From the NCBI RefSeq assembly GCF_029977985.1, contig NZ_JARKOT010000099.1, positions 1 through 64,000 of the forward strand: DNA of 64,000 bases, read 5' to 3'. The DNA is from Propioniciclava sp. (GTDB lineage: Bacteria; Actinomycetota; Actinomycetes; Propionibacteriales; Propionibacteriaceae). The notes under the pieces are model-generated. The model did no database searches. It worked only from the letters and a program-made list of their open reading frames with translations, and was not told the DNA's origin. The position numbers and the translations under genes are program-made. The stretch's first letter is position 1, and each line of letters opens with the position of its first letter. Below, one piece after another: positions 10,222 through 21,334 of this stretch.

Positions 10222-11645
10222 GCGACCGCGCGGCCGAGGTCGAACGCAAGTTCGTCGGGGTCGCGCCGGAACCCGCCTTCGGCGGGCTGGTCGACGTCGG
10301 CCAAGCGACGGCCTTCACGATGGTCGCCACGTACTGGGACACGCCGGGGCACGCGCTGGCTGCGGCTGGCTGGTCGCTGCGCCGCCGGGAGGGCGGACAC
10401 GACGACGGATGGCACCTCAAGCGTCCGCGAACCGCGGGGGCGGGGCGCATCGAGGTGGCCGCGCCGCTGGCCGCGGAACTGCCCGCTGCCCTGCGCGAGG
10501 AGGCGGGCACCGTGATCGGCACCGCGCCCCTCGTTCCCGTGGCGGAGATCACGACCCATCGGCGCGAGTCCGCTCTGCTGCGGGCGGGGCGGGTGGCCGC
10601 GCACCTGGCGTGCGACGAGGTCACGGTGCGGGTGGGTGCTGCGGGCGAGGCCTGGAGCGAGGCGGAGGTCGAGTTGGAGCCAGGCACCGACGAGGGTCTG
10701 CTCGACGCGCTGACCGGCGCGCTGCTCGCCGAGGGGGCCCAGCTGGCTCCGCACGGGTCGAAGGTGGCGCGGGCGCTGGACCGGCTGGGGACGCCGCGCG
10801 CAGCGCTGGGTCCGGGTTCATCGGCGGGCGACGTGCTGCTCGACTACGCCGGCCGCCAGGTGGGCATGCTGCAGGCGCAGGCGGGGGGCGTCCGGATCGA
10901 TGCGCCGGACGCCGTGCACAAGGCGCGCGTCGCCACGCGGCGGTTGCGGAGCCTGCTGAAGACGTTCACCGGCTTCTGGGAGACCGCACGCACCGAGCCG
11001 CTGCGGGCCGAACTCGGCTGGCTGGCGGGGCTGCTGGGGGCTCCACGGGATGCCGAGGTGCTGGCGGAGGAGTTCGGGGACCTGTTCGCCGAGTTGGGCT
11101 CCGTGGCGGACTCCGGCGTCCGGCAGCGGGTGCTGGCGCACCTGGCGGACGCCCACGCGACCAGCCACGCCGAGCTCGTGGCGGCGCTCGACGGGCCGCG
11201 CGGCGTCGCGCTGCGGGGCGAACTCGTGCGGCTGCTCGTGGAGCCGCCACTGGCGGAGCGGGCGGACGAGCCGGCGGCGTCCCTGCTCGAGGCGGTCGAC
11301 CGGGCCGAGCGCCGCGCGGAGAAGCTGGTGGCGCGGGCGGAGCGGAAGCCGGGGAAGCTGGCGCGCTGGCACGAGGTGCGCAAGGCGGGCAAGGCGGTGC
11401 GGTACTGCGCGGAGGCGGTGGCGCCGGTCCACCCCGAGCTGGCCGAGCGGGCCGCGGCGTGGGAGGAGGTCGGCGAGACGCTGGGCGCTCTGCAGGACGC
11501 CGCGGTGGCCGACGAACTCCTCGCTGACCTAGAGCAGGGGGGCCCGCCGAGCGCGACGTGGGGCGTCCTGTGGGCCATTCAGTCCGACCGCCACACCGCG
11601 TCGCTCACCGCAGGCCGGGCGGCCCTGGCGGCTGCGCTGGAGTAG
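10218..11645 (+). CDS. CYTH and CHAD domain-containing protein
   Basis: N-terminal EVERKFVG (CYTH ExExK-like); C-terminal helical CHAD with VHKARVATRRLRSLLKTF. Confidence 0.88.
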   Translation: MSDRAAEVERKFVGVAPEPAFGGLVDVGQATAFTMVATYWDTPGHALAAAGWSLRRREGGHDDGWHLKRPRTAGAGRIEVAAPLAAELPAALREEAGTVIGTAPLVPVAEITTHRRESALLRAGRVAAHLACDEVTVRVGAAGEAWSEAEVELEPGTDEGLLDALTGALLAEGAQLAPHGSKVARALDRLGTPRAALGPGSSAGDVLLDYAGRQVGMLQAQAGGVRIDAPDAVHKARVATRRLRSLLKTFTGFWETARTEPLRAELGWLAGLLGAPRDAEVLAEEFGDLFAELGSVADSGVRQRVLAHLADAHATSHAELVAALDGPRGVALRGELVRLLVEPPLAERADEPAASLLEAVDRAERRAEKLVARAERKPGKLARWHEVRKAGKAVRYCAEAVAPVHPELAERAAAWEEVGETLGALQDAAVADELLADLEQGGPPSATWGVLWAIQSDRHTASLTAGRAALAAALE

Positions 11646-11652
11646 TCGCGGC

Positions 11653-12147
11653 TCACCGCCCGATCGGCGCGAACGACGCTCCGGTCACATCTGCGAGGTC
11701 GTCGGGGGAGAGCTCGATCTGGAGGCCGCGTTTGCCGCCCGACACCACGATCGTGTCGAACAGTTGGGCGGTATCGTCGATGACCGTCGGCAGCGGGGTC
11801 CGCTGACCGACCGGCGAAACACCGCCCACCACGTAGCCCGAACTGCGTTCCGCCACCGCCGGCGCCGCCATCTCCACCTTCTTGACGCCCAGCGCCGCGG
11901 CCATGGCCTTCAGGTCGAGCATGCCGGCCACAGGCACGACACCGACCGCCAGGTCGCGCCTCCCGGTCGACACCACGAGCGTCTTGAACACCTGCTCGGC
12001 GTCCCGCCCCGTCTCGCGGACGACCTCCGCGCCGTAGTCGGTCGCGTCGTCGTGGTGGGTGTACTCCAGCGCCGTGAACGGCACGCCAGCCGCCACGAGG
12101 GCGTCGGTGGCGGGTGTCCCGCCGGCCGCCCGGTCCTTCCTCGCCAC
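11653..12147 (-). CDS. ybaK: Cys-tRNA(Pro) deacylase, YbaK/EbsC family
   Basis: TPATDALVAAGVPFTALEYTHHDDATDYGAEVV; KTLVV; GGVSPVGQRTPLPTVID; GTG start. Confidence 0.88.
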   Translation of the reverse strand: MARKDRAAGGTPATDALVAAGVPFTALEYTHHDDATDYGAEVVRETGRDAEQVFKTLVVSTGRRDLAVGVVPVAGMLDLKAMAAALGVKKVEMAAPAVAERSSGYVVGGVSPVGQRTPLPTVIDDTAQLFDTIVVSGGKRGLQIELSPDDLADVTGASFAPIGR

Positions 12148-12155
12148 CGAACCTC

Positions 12156-12899
12156 CTAGCGGAACGCCGAAACGGCCGACACGATCAGCGGCGCGAACAC
12201 GAGCGCCGGCAGCAGGTCCCCCACGGGGATCTGCCGCACCCGCAGCAGCCGGAGCCCCAACGCGATCAGGATGACGCCGCCGGTCGCGCTCAGCGCGTCG
12301 ATCTGGCCGGCGGTGAACAGGTTGCCGAAGAGGTAGCCGGCGAGCGTCAGCGAACCCTGCACGAGGCCCACCGCGCCCGCCGAGAACAGCACGCCCCACC
12401 CGAGCGTCGACGCGAACGCCATGGCCGCGAACCCGTCCAGCACGGACTTGACGAGCAACTGGTCGGCCCCGCGGCCGAGCCCGTCCGACAGTGAGCCCAG
12501 AATGGTCAGCGGCCCGACGCAGAACAGCAGCGTCGGCGTGACCACCGCGTCCACGAAGGTGCCTGCCTCGCCGGTCCCCGCGAAGCGGCGGCGCAGCCAC
12601 TCGGCCCCCGATTCGAGACGGTCCTCGATCCGCAACGCCGAGCCGGTCAGCGCGCCCAGCAGCAGGGCGCCCAGCATGATCAGGACGCCCCCCGACCCGA
12701 CCTCCGCCGTCAGGGCCGCCGAGGCGACCGTCAGCGCCGACTGGACGCCGAGCACGATCGTGACCAACCCGAGCACGTCGGTGACCGTCGAGCGCGTCCG
12801 CTCGGGCATCCGGTTGCCGAGGAAGAGCCCCAGGAGCGCCCCAACCGCCACGGTGACCATGTTCGCGACGGTCCCGAAGCCGATGAACATGCGGCCCAT
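12156..12899 (-). CDS. DUF554 family membrane protein
   Basis: [20 protein letters not shown], repeated TM segments; divergent from hisD with a 12-nt gap. Confidence 0.8.
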   Translation of the reverse strand: MGRMFIGFGTVANMVTVAVGALLGLFLGNRMPERTRSTVTDVLGLVTIVLGVQSALTVASAALTAEVGSGGVLIMLGALLLGALTGSALRIEDRLESGAEWLRRRFAGTGEAGTFVDAVVTPTLLFCVGPLTILGSLSDGLGRGADQLLVKSVLDGFAAMAFASTLGWGVLFSAGAVGLVQGSLTLAGYLFGNLFTAGQIDALSATGGVILIALGLRLLRVRQIPVGDLLPALVFAPLIVSAVSAFR

Positions 12900-12911
12900 A
12901 CAATCACGACC

Positions 12912-14231
12912 GTGGAACTACGCATCATCGATGTCCGAGGCATGACGCCCGACTATCGGGCGGTCGTCCCGCGCGGCAGCTTCGACGTCGAGCAGGCCGT
13001 GGACGCCGTTCGGCCGATCTGCGACGCCGTCGCCCAGCGCGGCGCGGCTGCCCTGGCCGAGTTCTCCGAGCGGTTCGACCATGTGGTGCCGCCGTCGTTC
13101 CGCGTCCCCACCGAGCTGCTCGCCCGGTGCGCCGAGGAGTTGGACCCCGACGTTCGGGCCGCGTTCGCCGAGGCGATCAGCCGGCGCCGCGCCGTCGCTG
13201 CGACGGAGGGCACGGACGCCGTCGTCACGGCTGATCTCGGTGATGGCGCTGTGGTGGAGACCCACACGGTCCCGGTGGGCCGGGTCGGTCTGTACGTCCC
13301 CGGCGGGCTCGCGCCGCTGGCGTCCAGCGTGCTCATGAACGTGGTGCCGGCCCAGGCGGCCGGGGTGCAGAGCCTCGCCGTCGCCTCACCGCCGAGCGCC
13401 GCGCATGGCGGCTGGCCGCACCCGACGATCCTCGGCATGTGCCACCTGCTCGGCGTCGACGAGGTGTACGCCGTCGGCGGCGCCCAGGCGATCGCCCTGT
13501 TCGCCCACGGCGTGGCGGGAGTGTGCGACCGCGTCGACCTCGTCACGGGCCCCGGCAACATCTACGTGGTTGCCGCCAAGCGCTACCTGCGCGGCATCGT
13601 GGGCATCGACTCCGAGGCTGGCCCCACCGAGATCGCCATCCTCGCCGACGCGGCCGCCGACCCGGCCTTCGTGGCCGCCGACCTCATCAGCCAGGCCGAG
13701 CACGACCCCATGGCCGGCTCGGTGCTGGTCACCGACTCGGCCGAGCTGGCGGCGTCCGTGAACGACCTGCTCGCCGGGCAGGTCGCGCGTCTGGCCAACA
13801 CCGAGCGCATCGAGACCGCCCTGACGGGAAAGCAGTCGGCGATCGTCCTCGTCGACGACCTCGACCAGGGGCTCGCGGTCGTCGACGCGTACGCCGCCGA
13901 GCACCTCGAGATCCACACGGCGGACGCCGAGGCCGTCGCCCGCCGCGTCCGGAACGCGGGGGCGGTCTTCGTGGGTCCGTGGTCGCCCGTGCCGCTCGGC
14001 GACTACGCCGCCGGCTCGACGCACGTGCTCCCGACCGCCGGCGCGGCCCGGTTCCAGTCGGGGCTGACGGTGCGCAGCTTCACCCGGACCGTGCACCACA
14101 TCCGCTACGACGAGCACGCCCTGCGGGCGATCGGTCCGCGCGTGGCCGCGTTCGCCGCCGCCGAGCACCTGCCGGGGCACGCGGCGGCGATCACGATCCG
14201 CACGGATCGTACCGAGGGAGACCGCTGGTGA
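12912..14231 (+). CDS. hisD: Histidinol dehydrogenase
   Basis: [50 protein letters not shown] start. Confidence 0.97.
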   Translation: MELRIIDVRGMTPDYRAVVPRGSFDVEQAVDAVRPICDAVAQRGAAALAEFSERFDHVVPPSFRVPTELLARCAEELDPDVRAAFAEAISRRRAVAATEGTDAVVTADLGDGAVVETHTVPVGRVGLYVPGGLAPLASSVLMNVVPAQAAGVQSLAVASPPSAAHGGWPHPTILGMCHLLGVDEVYAVGGAQAIALFAHGVAGVCDRVDLVTGPGNIYVVAAKRYLRGIVGIDSEAGPTEIAILADAAADPAFVAADLISQAEHDPMAGSVLVTDSAELAASVNDLLAGQVARLANTERIETALTGKQSAIVLVDDLDQGLAVVDAYAAEHLEIHTADAEAVARRVRNAGAVFVGPWSPVPLGDYAAGSTHVLPTAGAARFQSGLTVRSFTRTVHHIRYDEHALRAIGPRVAAFAAAEHLPGHAAAITIRTDRTEGDRW

Positions 14232-15322
14232 GGCCCGACATCACGCTCGCCGAGCTGCCGCTGCGTCCGGAGCTGGTCGGCGAGGAGCCCTACGGCGCAC
14301 CGCAGCTCGACGTGCCGGTCTGCCTCAACGTCAACGAGAACCCGTACCCGCCCTCGCCCGCGGTCGCCCGGGAGATGGCCGAGGCCGTCGTCGCCGCGTC
14401 CTTCAACCGCTACCCCGACCGCGAGTTCCGGAGGCTGCGCACCCAGCTGGCCGCCTACCTCGGGCACGGGCTGACGGCCGACCACGTGTGGGCCGCCAAC
14501 GGCTCCAACGAGGTGATGACGCACGTGCTCGGCGCGTTCGCCGGCCCCGGGCGCCGCGTCCTCACCTTCACGCCCACCTACTCGATGTACCCTGAGTACG
14601 CCCGCAACACGCACACCGAGTACGTGACCGTGCCGCGGCACGCCGATCACACCCTGGACGCCGACCTGGTGCTCGGTGCCGTCGCCGAACACGACCCCGC
14701 GGTCGTCCTCATCACGACGCCCAACAACCCCACCGGCACATCGACACCCCTGGAGGTCATCCGGGCGGTGTTGGCGGGTACGGACGCGATGGTCGTCGTT
14801 GACGAGGCCTACCAGGAGTTCAGCCGGACGCCGGACGCGACGGCCCTCACGCTGCTCGCGGAGTTCGGGAACCTCATCGTGAGCCGAACGATGAGCAAGG
14901 CGTTCGCGTTCGCCGGGGGGCGTCTCGGCTACCTCGCGGCCCACGCGGCCGTGGTGGACGCCTGCCGGATCGTCCGGCTGCCGTATCACCTGAGCGCGCA
15001 GACGCAGGCGGTGGCGTCCGTGGCGCTGGCGCACGCCGACGAGATGCTGGCGCGGGTGGCCGACCTGCGTGCCGCGCGGGACGACCTGCTCGTCCGCCTG
15101 CCCGCGCTCGGTTTCGAGGTCGTGGATTCCGACGCCAACTTCGTGCTCGTGGGCCGGTGGGTCGACCGGCATCTCGCGTGGCAGCAGTTGCTCGACCGGG
15201 GCGTCCTCGTGCGGGAGACTGGGCCGGCGGGGTTCCTGCGCGTGAGCGCGGGCACGCCAGAGGAGATGACGGCCTTCTATGCCGCGCTGGCAAGCGTCGA
15301 CGCGGCGAGAATGGAGGAGTGA
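14228..15322 (+). CDS. hisC: Histidinol-phosphate aminotransferase
   Basis: [38 protein letters not shown]-lysine motif; GTGA overlap with hisD. Confidence 0.96.
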   Translation: MRPDITLAELPLRPELVGEEPYGAPQLDVPVCLNVNENPYPPSPAVAREMAEAVVAASFNRYPDREFRRLRTQLAAYLGHGLTADHVWAANGSNEVMTHVLGAFAGPGRRVLTFTPTYSMYPEYARNTHTEYVTVPRHADHTLDADLVLGAVAEHDPAVVLITTPNNPTGTSTPLEVIRAVLAGTDAMVVVDEAYQEFSRTPDATALTLLAEFGNLIVSRTMSKAFAFAGGRLGYLAAHAAVVDACRIVRLPYHLSAQTQAVASVALAHADEMLARVADLRAARDDLLVRLPALGFEVVDSDANFVLVGRWVDRHLAWQQLLDRGVLVRETGPAGFLRVSAGTPEEMTAFYAALASVDAARMEE

Positions 15323-15933
15323 TGGGGCGCACCGCGCGCATCGAGCGGGCCACGAGCGAGAGCACGATCACGGTCGAGCTGGACCTCGACGGCACGGGCG
15401 CGTCGACGATCAGCACCGGCGTCGGCTTCTACGACCACATGCTCACCGCGCTCGCCAAGCACTCCCTCATCGACCTGAACGTGGACGCCGTCGGTGACGT
15501 CCACATCGACGGTCACCACGTCGTGGAGGACACCGCGATCGTGATCGGCCAGGCACTGCGCTCCGCGCTGGGCGACAAGGCGGGCATCCGCCGCTTCGGC
15601 GATGCCCTCGTGCCGCTCGACGAGGCGCTCGCCCGCTGCGTGGTGGACGTCGCCGGGCGTCCGTATGCCGTCTGCACCGGGGAACCCGAGGCGCAGGTCT
15701 ACGCGCGGATCGGTGGCTCGGGCGTGCCGTATGCCGGTTCGATGACCTACCACGTGGTGGAGTCGCTGGCCCTCAACGCGGGCCTGTGCGTGCACCTCGA
15801 CCTCATCCGCGGCCGCGACCCGCACCACATCGTTGAGGCGCAGTTCAAGGCGCTCGCCCGTGCGTTGCGCCTGGCCGTCGAGCCGGACCCGCGCATCGAG
15901 GGCATCGTCCCCTCCACGAAGGGCGCCCTGTGA
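15322..15933 (+). CDS. hisB: Imidazoleglycerol-phosphate dehydratase
   Basis: [51 protein letters not shown]. Confidence 0.97.
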   Translation: MGRTARIERATSESTITVELDLDGTGASTISTGVGFYDHMLTALAKHSLIDLNVDAVGDVHIDGHHVVEDTAIVIGQALRSALGDKAGIRRFGDALVPLDEALARCVVDVAGRPYAVCTGEPEAQVYARIGGSGVPYAGSMTYHVVESLALNAGLCVHLDLIRGRDPHHIVEAQFKALARALRLAVEPDPRIEGIVPSTKGAL

Positions 15934-16568
15934 CCGGACCTGTCGTGGCGGTGCTCGACTACGGTTCGGGCAACCTCCACTCGGCCACGCGCGCGCTCGC
16001 TGCGGCCGGGGCCGAGGTCGCCCTCACCTCGGACGCCGCCGCCTGCCTCGCCGCCGACGGCCTCGTCGTGCCCGGCGTGGGCGCATTCGCGGCCTGCATG
16101 GCGGGGCTCGCCGCCGTGGACGGTCCGCGCATCATCACCGAGCGCCTGGCCGCCGGACGCCCCGTCCTCGGCATCTGCGTCGGGCACCAGGTGATGTTCG
16201 ACCGTGGGGTCGAGCACGGGGTGGATGCCGCCGGCGTCGGCGTCCTGCCCGGCGTGGTGGAGCGGCTCGCGTCGGCCCGGCTCCCGCACATGGGGTGGAA
16301 CACGGTCGAGCCGCCGGCCTCCTCGGTGCTCTTCGCCGGGGTCGAGCGCGAACGCTTCTACTTCGTGCACAGCTATGGGGTGAGGACCGGGCCGGCCGTA
16401 CCCGGCGAGCCAGGGCAGATCGTGCCCGTCGAGACCTGGACCACCCACGACGGCGACCGGTTCGTGGCGGCGATCGAGGCGGGTGCGTTGAGCACGACGC
16501 AGTTCCACCCGGAGAAGTCGGGTCCGGCGGGCGCGCGCCTGCTGCGCAGCTGGCTCGCGACGCTCTGA
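15930..16568 (+). CDS. hisH: Imidazole glycerol phosphate synthase subunit HisH
   Basis: Class-I glutaminase: [25 protein letters not shown]-type overlap with hisB. Confidence 0.96.
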   Translation: MTGPVVAVLDYGSGNLHSATRALAAAGAEVALTSDAAACLAADGLVVPGVGAFAACMAGLAAVDGPRIITERLAAGRPVLGICVGHQVMFDRGVEHGVDAAGVGVLPGVVERLASARLPHMGWNTVEPPASSVLFAGVERERFYFVHSYGVRTGPAVPGEPGQIVPVETWTTHDGDRFVAAIEAGALSTTQFHPEKSGPAGARLLRSWLATL

Positions 16569-16594
16569 CGGGCGCACCTGCCTCAACTCCGGGC

Positions 16595-17713
16595 TCACGG
16601 CCCCCGGGGAGCCGGGTCAAGCGAGACCAGGACGGGGGCGCCCTCGAGGATCCCGACCAGGTCGACGTGGTCGACGTGGGTCGTCATGGCGAGGGGTGGA
16701 ACCGGCGGGGCGGGCAGTGCCCGCCAGGCGTCGCCGGACCTGGCGAGCACCGGAGACGGCCCCTGCGGCCGGTGCACGGCGACGACCCAGCTGCCGTCAG
16801 GAGTGGCCACCGGCGGGAGCACGACGTCGTTCTCGGCGAGGTCCACCGGTGGCAGTCCGACCGGCAGGGCGCTGCCGGACGCCCATGCCCACGCGACCAT
16901 GTTCCCGGCCGACCGGCCCACCACCAGGCAGCCCGCACCCGCGCAGCCCACGGTCTCGGCGCGCGTGCCGTCGAGGGCTGCCGGGTCGGTCCGCTCCCAG
17001 ACGAGTGCGTCGCCCTCCGGCCGGCCCACCCACACGGCCGGGCGCACCCGGACGCCACCCTGGAGCCGCGTCACCGTGCCCGACACGACCAGAGCCCCGG
17101 GAACCCCGCTGACCCCGGTTGCCTCCGGCAGTTCGGTGGCCGTCGCGGCCAAGGGAGTGCCGGCTGAGTCGTCCCGCAGCCACGCCACGCCCACGGGGTG
17201 CCAGGTCGTCACGTCCAGCCCCGCCGCGCCACGCCAGGAACCAACGAGGACCGGCTCCCCGTCAAGCAGCCCCAACCCGCGCACCCCGCCGGCGTCCCAG
17301 CCGCCGAATGCCTCGAACTCCTGGGGTTGCTCCACAAGGCCAGCGCCCGTGCCAGACCACACGGTCCAGCGGGTGTTGCCGTGGGCGCCGCCCGCCGCGC
17401 CGCCGACGGCTGTCACGCGCGTCCCGTCGGTGACGATCGAGACCCAGTCGGTCACCCGGCCGTACGGGGTGCCGGGTTGGAGTGGCACCTCCCGCGCCGC
17501 CACCTGTCCGTCCGGGCTCTCGGTGACCAGCGCGAGATGGGGGCCGGCGGCGTCCGACCAGCCGTAGAGCAAGTCAACCCCCGCCGTGGTGAGCACCCGC
17601 GGCTGGCCGGCGCCGAGGGGGCGCGTCGTCCACGCGGGCGGCGCGACGGCGCAGCCTCCCTGCATCGCAAGCGCGAGCACCCCACCGATCACCCCCCGGA
17701 GGCCGCGCACCAT
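16595..17713 (-). CDS. Predicted lipoprotein of unknown function
   Basis: Signal peptide with lipobox (LAMQGGC); beta-rich repetitive body; opposite strand between hisH and hisA. Confidence 0.6.
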   Translation of the reverse strand: MVRGLRGVIGGVLALAMQGGCAVAPPAWTTRPLGAGQPRVLTTAGVDLLYGWSDAAGPHLALVTESPDGQVAAREVPLQPGTPYGRVTDWVSIVTDGTRVTAVGGAAGGAHGNTRWTVWSGTGAGLVEQPQEFEAFGGWDAGGVRGLGLLDGEPVLVGSWRGAAGLDVTTWHPVGVAWLRDDSAGTPLAATATELPEATGVSGVPGALVVSGTVTRLQGGVRVRPAVWVGRPEGDALVWERTDPAALDGTRAETVGCAGAGCLVVGRSAGNMVAWAWASGSALPVGLPPVDLAENDVVLPPVATPDGSWVVAVHRPQGPSPVLARSGDAWRALPAPPVPPLAMTTHVDHVDLVGILEGAPVLVSLDPAPRGP

Positions 17714-17758
17714 GACTCATCGAAGCACGCCGCCGCCACAGCCGGTAGCCTCGCGCAC

Positions 17759-18493
17759 GTGACCGACACGCTGACCCTGCTGCCCGCCGTCGACGTCCAG
17801 GGCGGCCAGGCCGTCCAGCTGACCCAGGGGGTCGCGGGCTCCGAGAAGACCTTCGGCGATCCGCTAGCCGCCGCGCGGCGCTGGCAGGATGCCGGCGCCG
17901 AGTGGCTGCACCTCGTCGACCTGGACGCCGCCTTCGGGCGGGGTTCCAACGCGGAGGTGATCGCCGAGATCACGGCCGCCATGCGTCTGAACGTGGAGTT
18001 GTCGGGTGGGATCCGCGACGACGCCTCGCTGGAGCGCGCGCTGGCCACCGGCTGCCGCCGCGTCAACATCGGCACCGCAGCGCTGGAGAACCCCGCCTGG
18101 TGCGAGCGGATCATCGGCGAGCACGGTGACCGCATCGGCATCGCCATCGACGTGAAGGGCACACAGCTGGCTGCTCGCGGCTGGGTGCGCGAGGGTGGCG
18201 ACTGGGCCGAGGCCGTCGACCGCCTTTCCGCCGCCGGGTGCCGCACGTTCGTCGTCACCGATGTGGCCTCCGACGGCATGCTCACCGGCCCGAACCTGCA
18301 CCTCCTCCAGGAGGTCGCCCAGCGCACGGACGCCGAGGTGATCGCCTCAGGTGGCATCGCCCGGCTGGAGGACCTCGAGGCCCTCCGACAGCTCGTGCCC
18401 CTCGGCATCACGGGTGCGATCATCGGCACAGCCCTCTACGTGGGCAACTTCACCCTCACCGACGCCCTCGCCGTCGCGTCCGGCACCGCCTAG
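17759..18493 (+). CDS. hisA: Phosphoribosyl isomerase A (HisA/PriA-type)
   Basis: [52 protein letters not shown]. Confidence 0.95.
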   Translation: MTDTLTLLPAVDVQGGQAVQLTQGVAGSEKTFGDPLAAARRWQDAGAEWLHLVDLDAAFGRGSNAEVIAEITAAMRLNVELSGGIRDDASLERALATGCRRVNIGTAALENPAWCERIIGEHGDRIGIAIDVKGTQLAARGWVREGGDWAEAVDRLSAAGCRTFVVTDVASDGMLTGPNLHLLQEVAQRTDAEVIASGGIARLEDLEALRQLVPLGITGAIIGTALYVGNFTLTDALAVASGTA

Positions 18494-19089
18494 CGCCACG
18501 GCGTCCCGGCCGGCACGACGCGGACGAGGCCGCCCGAGATCGTGCCCTCGCGCTGGACGTCGATCGCGATGTCCGGCGACGTCCCCCGCAGGCCTTCGAG
18601 TGCGTCGTACCCGGTGAACTCGTCCCAGGCGCCGTCGCAACTGAGGCCGCCGAACATGGCTTCGCCCCCGGCCACGGTCACCGTGAACGTGATCCTCGCC
18701 GTGCTGCCGCCCGTGCAGGTCGCCTGCACCACGTAGTCGTCGGCGGGCGCTGCGCCGTTTGCCTTGTAGGTGAAGTCACCGCCCTGGCGCAGTTCGACCG
18801 CTGCGAGCCCGACCTCCAGCGCCCCTGGTGACGCGCTCGGCGACGCGGTGTTGCGCGGGCTGCCCGTCGCGGAGGGCGGCGCCGCCGTGGGCGAGGCCGT
18901 GCCGCTCGCCGTGGGCTCCGCGGTCGGTGACCCGGTCGGCGACGCCGTGGGCTCCCCGGTCGGGGTGGCGGGCACGGTCGTCGTCTCGCTGGGCGTGGAC
19001 GACGGCATGGTCACCTCCAGCCCTGCGCAGCCCGCCAGTGGGCAGACCCCCAGCAGAAGAGCGGCCAACGCCGTGCGCGTGCGTACCAT
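18490..19089 (-). CDS. Predicted lipoprotein with Ser/Thr/Pro-rich linker
   Basis: Lipobox CPLAGC; ~60-aa PTxSPT-rich linker; 200 codons; convergent with hisA, stops share CTAG. Confidence 0.7.
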   Translation of the reverse strand: MVRTRTALAALLLGVCPLAGCAGLEVTMPSSTPSETTTVPATPTGEPTASPTGSPTAEPTASGTASPTAAPPSATGSPRNTASPSASPGALEVGLAAVELRQGGDFTYKANGAAPADDYVVQATCTGGSTARITFTVTVAGGEAMFGGLSCDGAWDEFTGYDALEGLRGTSPDIAIDVQREGTISGGLVRVVPAGTPWR

Positions 19090-19174
19090 GGTGAACCTCC
19101 GTGTCGGCCTCCCATTCTCGCGCGAACCAGCGGCGTCGCGCAGGGTTCGCCGTCGATGCGTGCCGGTGAGACCG

Positions 19175-19222
19175 CTCATTCTCGGATCCGGGCTTGAGTT
19201 CACACCCAGATCCGAGAATGAG
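19175..19222. repeat. Inverted repeat, 18-nt arms (17/18), 12-nt loop
   Basis: CTCATTCTCGGATCCGGG (19175-19192) ... CCCAGATCCGAGAATGAG (19205-19222); intergenic between divergent genes. Confidence 0.9.
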
Positions 19223-19326
19223 TACACTCCGCCCCCCCTCCTTGCCCCCGGGTGCGATCGGTGGGGGCGGCGTCCGGATAAGATGGCCGACGGACCTGAC
19301 GAGACCACAGACGTAGAAGGAGCCCC

Positions 19327-20115
19327 ATGAGCGGTCACTCCAAGTGGGCCACCACGAAGCACAAGAAGGCGGCGATCGACGCCAAGCGCGGCAAGCTGTT
19401 CGCGAATCTCATCAAGAAGATCGAGGTCGCGGCCCGCGTGGGCGGCGGCGATCCGTCGGGCAACCCGACGCTGTACGACGCCATCCAGAAGGCGAAGAAG
19501 AACTCGGTGCCCAACGACAACATCGACCGCGCCGTCAAGCGTGGCTCCGGTGAGGGCTCGGACGCCGTCTCCTACGACGAGATCACCTACGAGGCGTACG
19601 GCCCGGCGGGCGTTGCGATCCTCATCCAGTGCCTCACGGACAACCGCAACCGGTCGGCGTCCGATGTGAAGGTCGCGATCACCCGCAACGGCGGCACCGT
19701 GGCCGACATGGGTTCGGTGGCCCGCGTGTTCGACCGCATGGGCGTGGTCGAGGTGAAGAAGACGCAGCAGCCGGAGGACAAGAAGGCGGCGCCGCGCACG
19801 ATCACCGAGGACGACCTCATGGAGGCGACCCTGGACGCCGAGCCCGACGACATCGTGGACGAGGGGGACGTGTTCAAGATCGTCGCCGACCCCGCGAATC
19901 TCGTCGCCGTGCGCCAGGCCGTCCAGGCCGCCGGGATCGATTACGAATCGGCCGACCTCGTCTTCCTGCCGCAGTTCGAGCAGCCGATCGACGCGAAGGA
20001 TGCGGCCGAGAAGCTGTTCAAGCTGCTGGACGCCATCGAGGACGTCGACGACGTCGAGGCCGTGTACTCCAACGAGGACGTGCCGGACGAAATCCTCGAA
20101 TCCCTCGACGCCTGA
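19327..20115 (+). CDS. yebC: YebC/PmpR family protein
   Basis: [44 protein letters not shown]; upstream of ruvCAB. Confidence 0.96.
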   Translation: MSGHSKWATTKHKKAAIDAKRGKLFANLIKKIEVAARVGGGDPSGNPTLYDAIQKAKKNSVPNDNIDRAVKRGSGEGSDAVSYDEITYEAYGPAGVAILIQCLTDNRNRSASDVKVAITRNGGTVADMGSVARVFDRMGVVEVKKTQQPEDKKAAPRTITEDDLMEATLDAEPDDIVDEGDVFKIVADPANLVAVRQAVQAAGIDYESADLVFLPQFEQPIDAKDAAEKLFKLLDAIEDVDDVEAVYSNEDVPDEILESLDA

Positions 20116-20129
20116 GCCTAGGATCGATC

Positions 20130-20143
20130 CGAACAAACGTTCG
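20130..20143. promoter_or_regulatory. Candidate LexA/SOS box upstream of ruvC
   Basis: CGAACAAACGTTCG matches the actinobacterial/Gram-positive SOS core CGAAC-N4-GTTCG; 9 nt before the ruvC ATG. Confidence 0.8.
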
Positions 20144-20152
20144 GAGGCGTCT

Positions 20153-20722
20153 ATGCGTGTTCTGGGGATCGACCCCGGTCTGACCCGGTGTGGCATCGGC
20201 GTGATCGAGGGGCTGCCCGGGCGCAAGCCGACCCTGCTGCTCGCCGATGTGGTGCGGACGCCGTCGGATCTGGAGACGGGCCAGCGACTGGCGGCCGTGG
20301 AGCGGGCGTTGGTGCAGTACGTCGCCGAGTATCGCCCGGACGCCCTTGCCGTCGAGCGGGTCTTCGCCCGCCGCGACGTGAGCTCGATCATCGGCACCGC
20401 GCAGGCCTCGGGGGTCGTCCTGCTGGTGGGCACCCGGGCCGGGCTGCAGGTGGCCCAGCACACGCCGACGGAGGTGAAGGCGTCCATCACCGGCAACGGC
20501 CGCGCCGACAAGGCGCAGGTGGGACAGATGGTGATGCGCATTCTCGACCTGGCGGCGCCCCCGAAGCCCGCCGACGCCGCGGACGCCGTCGCCCTGGCCA
20601 TGTGCCACCTGTGGCGTGCCCCGGCGATCGCCCGCATCGAGCAGGCGCAACAGCGCCGGGACCTGGCGGTCTCGCGCGCGCAGGCGCGCGCCCGTGCCGC
20701 CGAACGGAGGAGGTTCGCATGA
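20153..20722 (+). CDS. ruvC: Crossover junction endodeoxyribonuclease RuvC
   Basis: MRVLGIDPGLTRCGIGVIEG; VERVFARRDVSSIIGTAQASGV; DAADAVALAMCH. Confidence 0.96.
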   Translation: MRVLGIDPGLTRCGIGVIEGLPGRKPTLLLADVVRTPSDLETGQRLAAVERALVQYVAEYRPDALAVERVFARRDVSSIIGTAQASGVVLLVGTRAGLQVAQHTPTEVKASITGNGRADKAQVGQMVMRILDLAAPPKPADAADAVALAMCHLWRAPAIARIEQAQQRRDLAVSRAQARARAAERRRFA

Positions 20723-21330
20723 TTGACCGGCTGAGCGGCACCGTCGTGGCCGTGGGGGGCACGTGGGTGGTCCTGGACCTGTCCGGGTTCGGGCTGCGCG
20801 CGCTGTGCACGCCGGCGACGGCGTCGGCCGTCCGCGTCGGCGAGTCGGCGACCCTGCACACGTCGCTCGTCGTCCGGGAGGACTCGCTCACCCTCTACGG
20901 CTTCTCGGACGCCGACGAGCGGGACGCATTCGAACTCGTCCAGTCCACGTCCGGCATCGGCCCCAAGATCGCCCAGGCGGTCGTCTCCGTCCTGCCGCCG
21001 GACGCCCTTCGCCAGGCCATCGCGACTGAGAACCTCACCGCCCTCACCAAAGTGCCCGGGATCGGCCGCAAGGGCGCCCAGCGCATGGTGCTCGAACTGA
21101 AGGACAAGGTCGCCGCCCTTGGCGGCCACGGCTCCGGGGCGGAGGCCGCCCCGGTCGTCGCGTCCGACGACGCCTGGCGCGAGCAGGTCGCCTCCGGTCT
21201 GGAGTCGCTTGGCTGGTCCGCCAAGGACGCGGCCGCGGCGGTCGAGCGCGTGGGCGGCCTGCGCGACGAGAACCCCGACCTCGGCATCGGCGAACTCATG
21301 CGCGCGGCGCTGAAGAGCCTGGCCCGGTGA
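20719..21330 (+). CDS. ruvA: Holliday junction DNA helicase RuvA
   Basis: [10 protein letters not shown]; HhH motifs [15 protein letters not shown] and [18 protein letters not shown]. Confidence 0.96.
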   Translation: MIDRLSGTVVAVGGTWVVLDLSGFGLRALCTPATASAVRVGESATLHTSLVVREDSLTLYGFSDADERDAFELVQSTSGIGPKIAQAVVSVLPPDALRQAIATENLTALTKVPGIGRKGAQRMVLELKDKVAALGGHGSGAEAAPVVASDDAWREQVASGLESLGWSAKDAAAAVERVGGLRDENPDLGIGELMRAALKSLAR

Positions 21331-21334
21331 TCCG

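Noticed and set aside
5919-10754. 1611-aa minus-strand ORF opposite dnaE
   Set aside because: GC-rich shadow ORF: low-complexity Arg/His/Gly/Val composition, fully antisense to an unambiguous dnaE-DUF2567-CHAD run.
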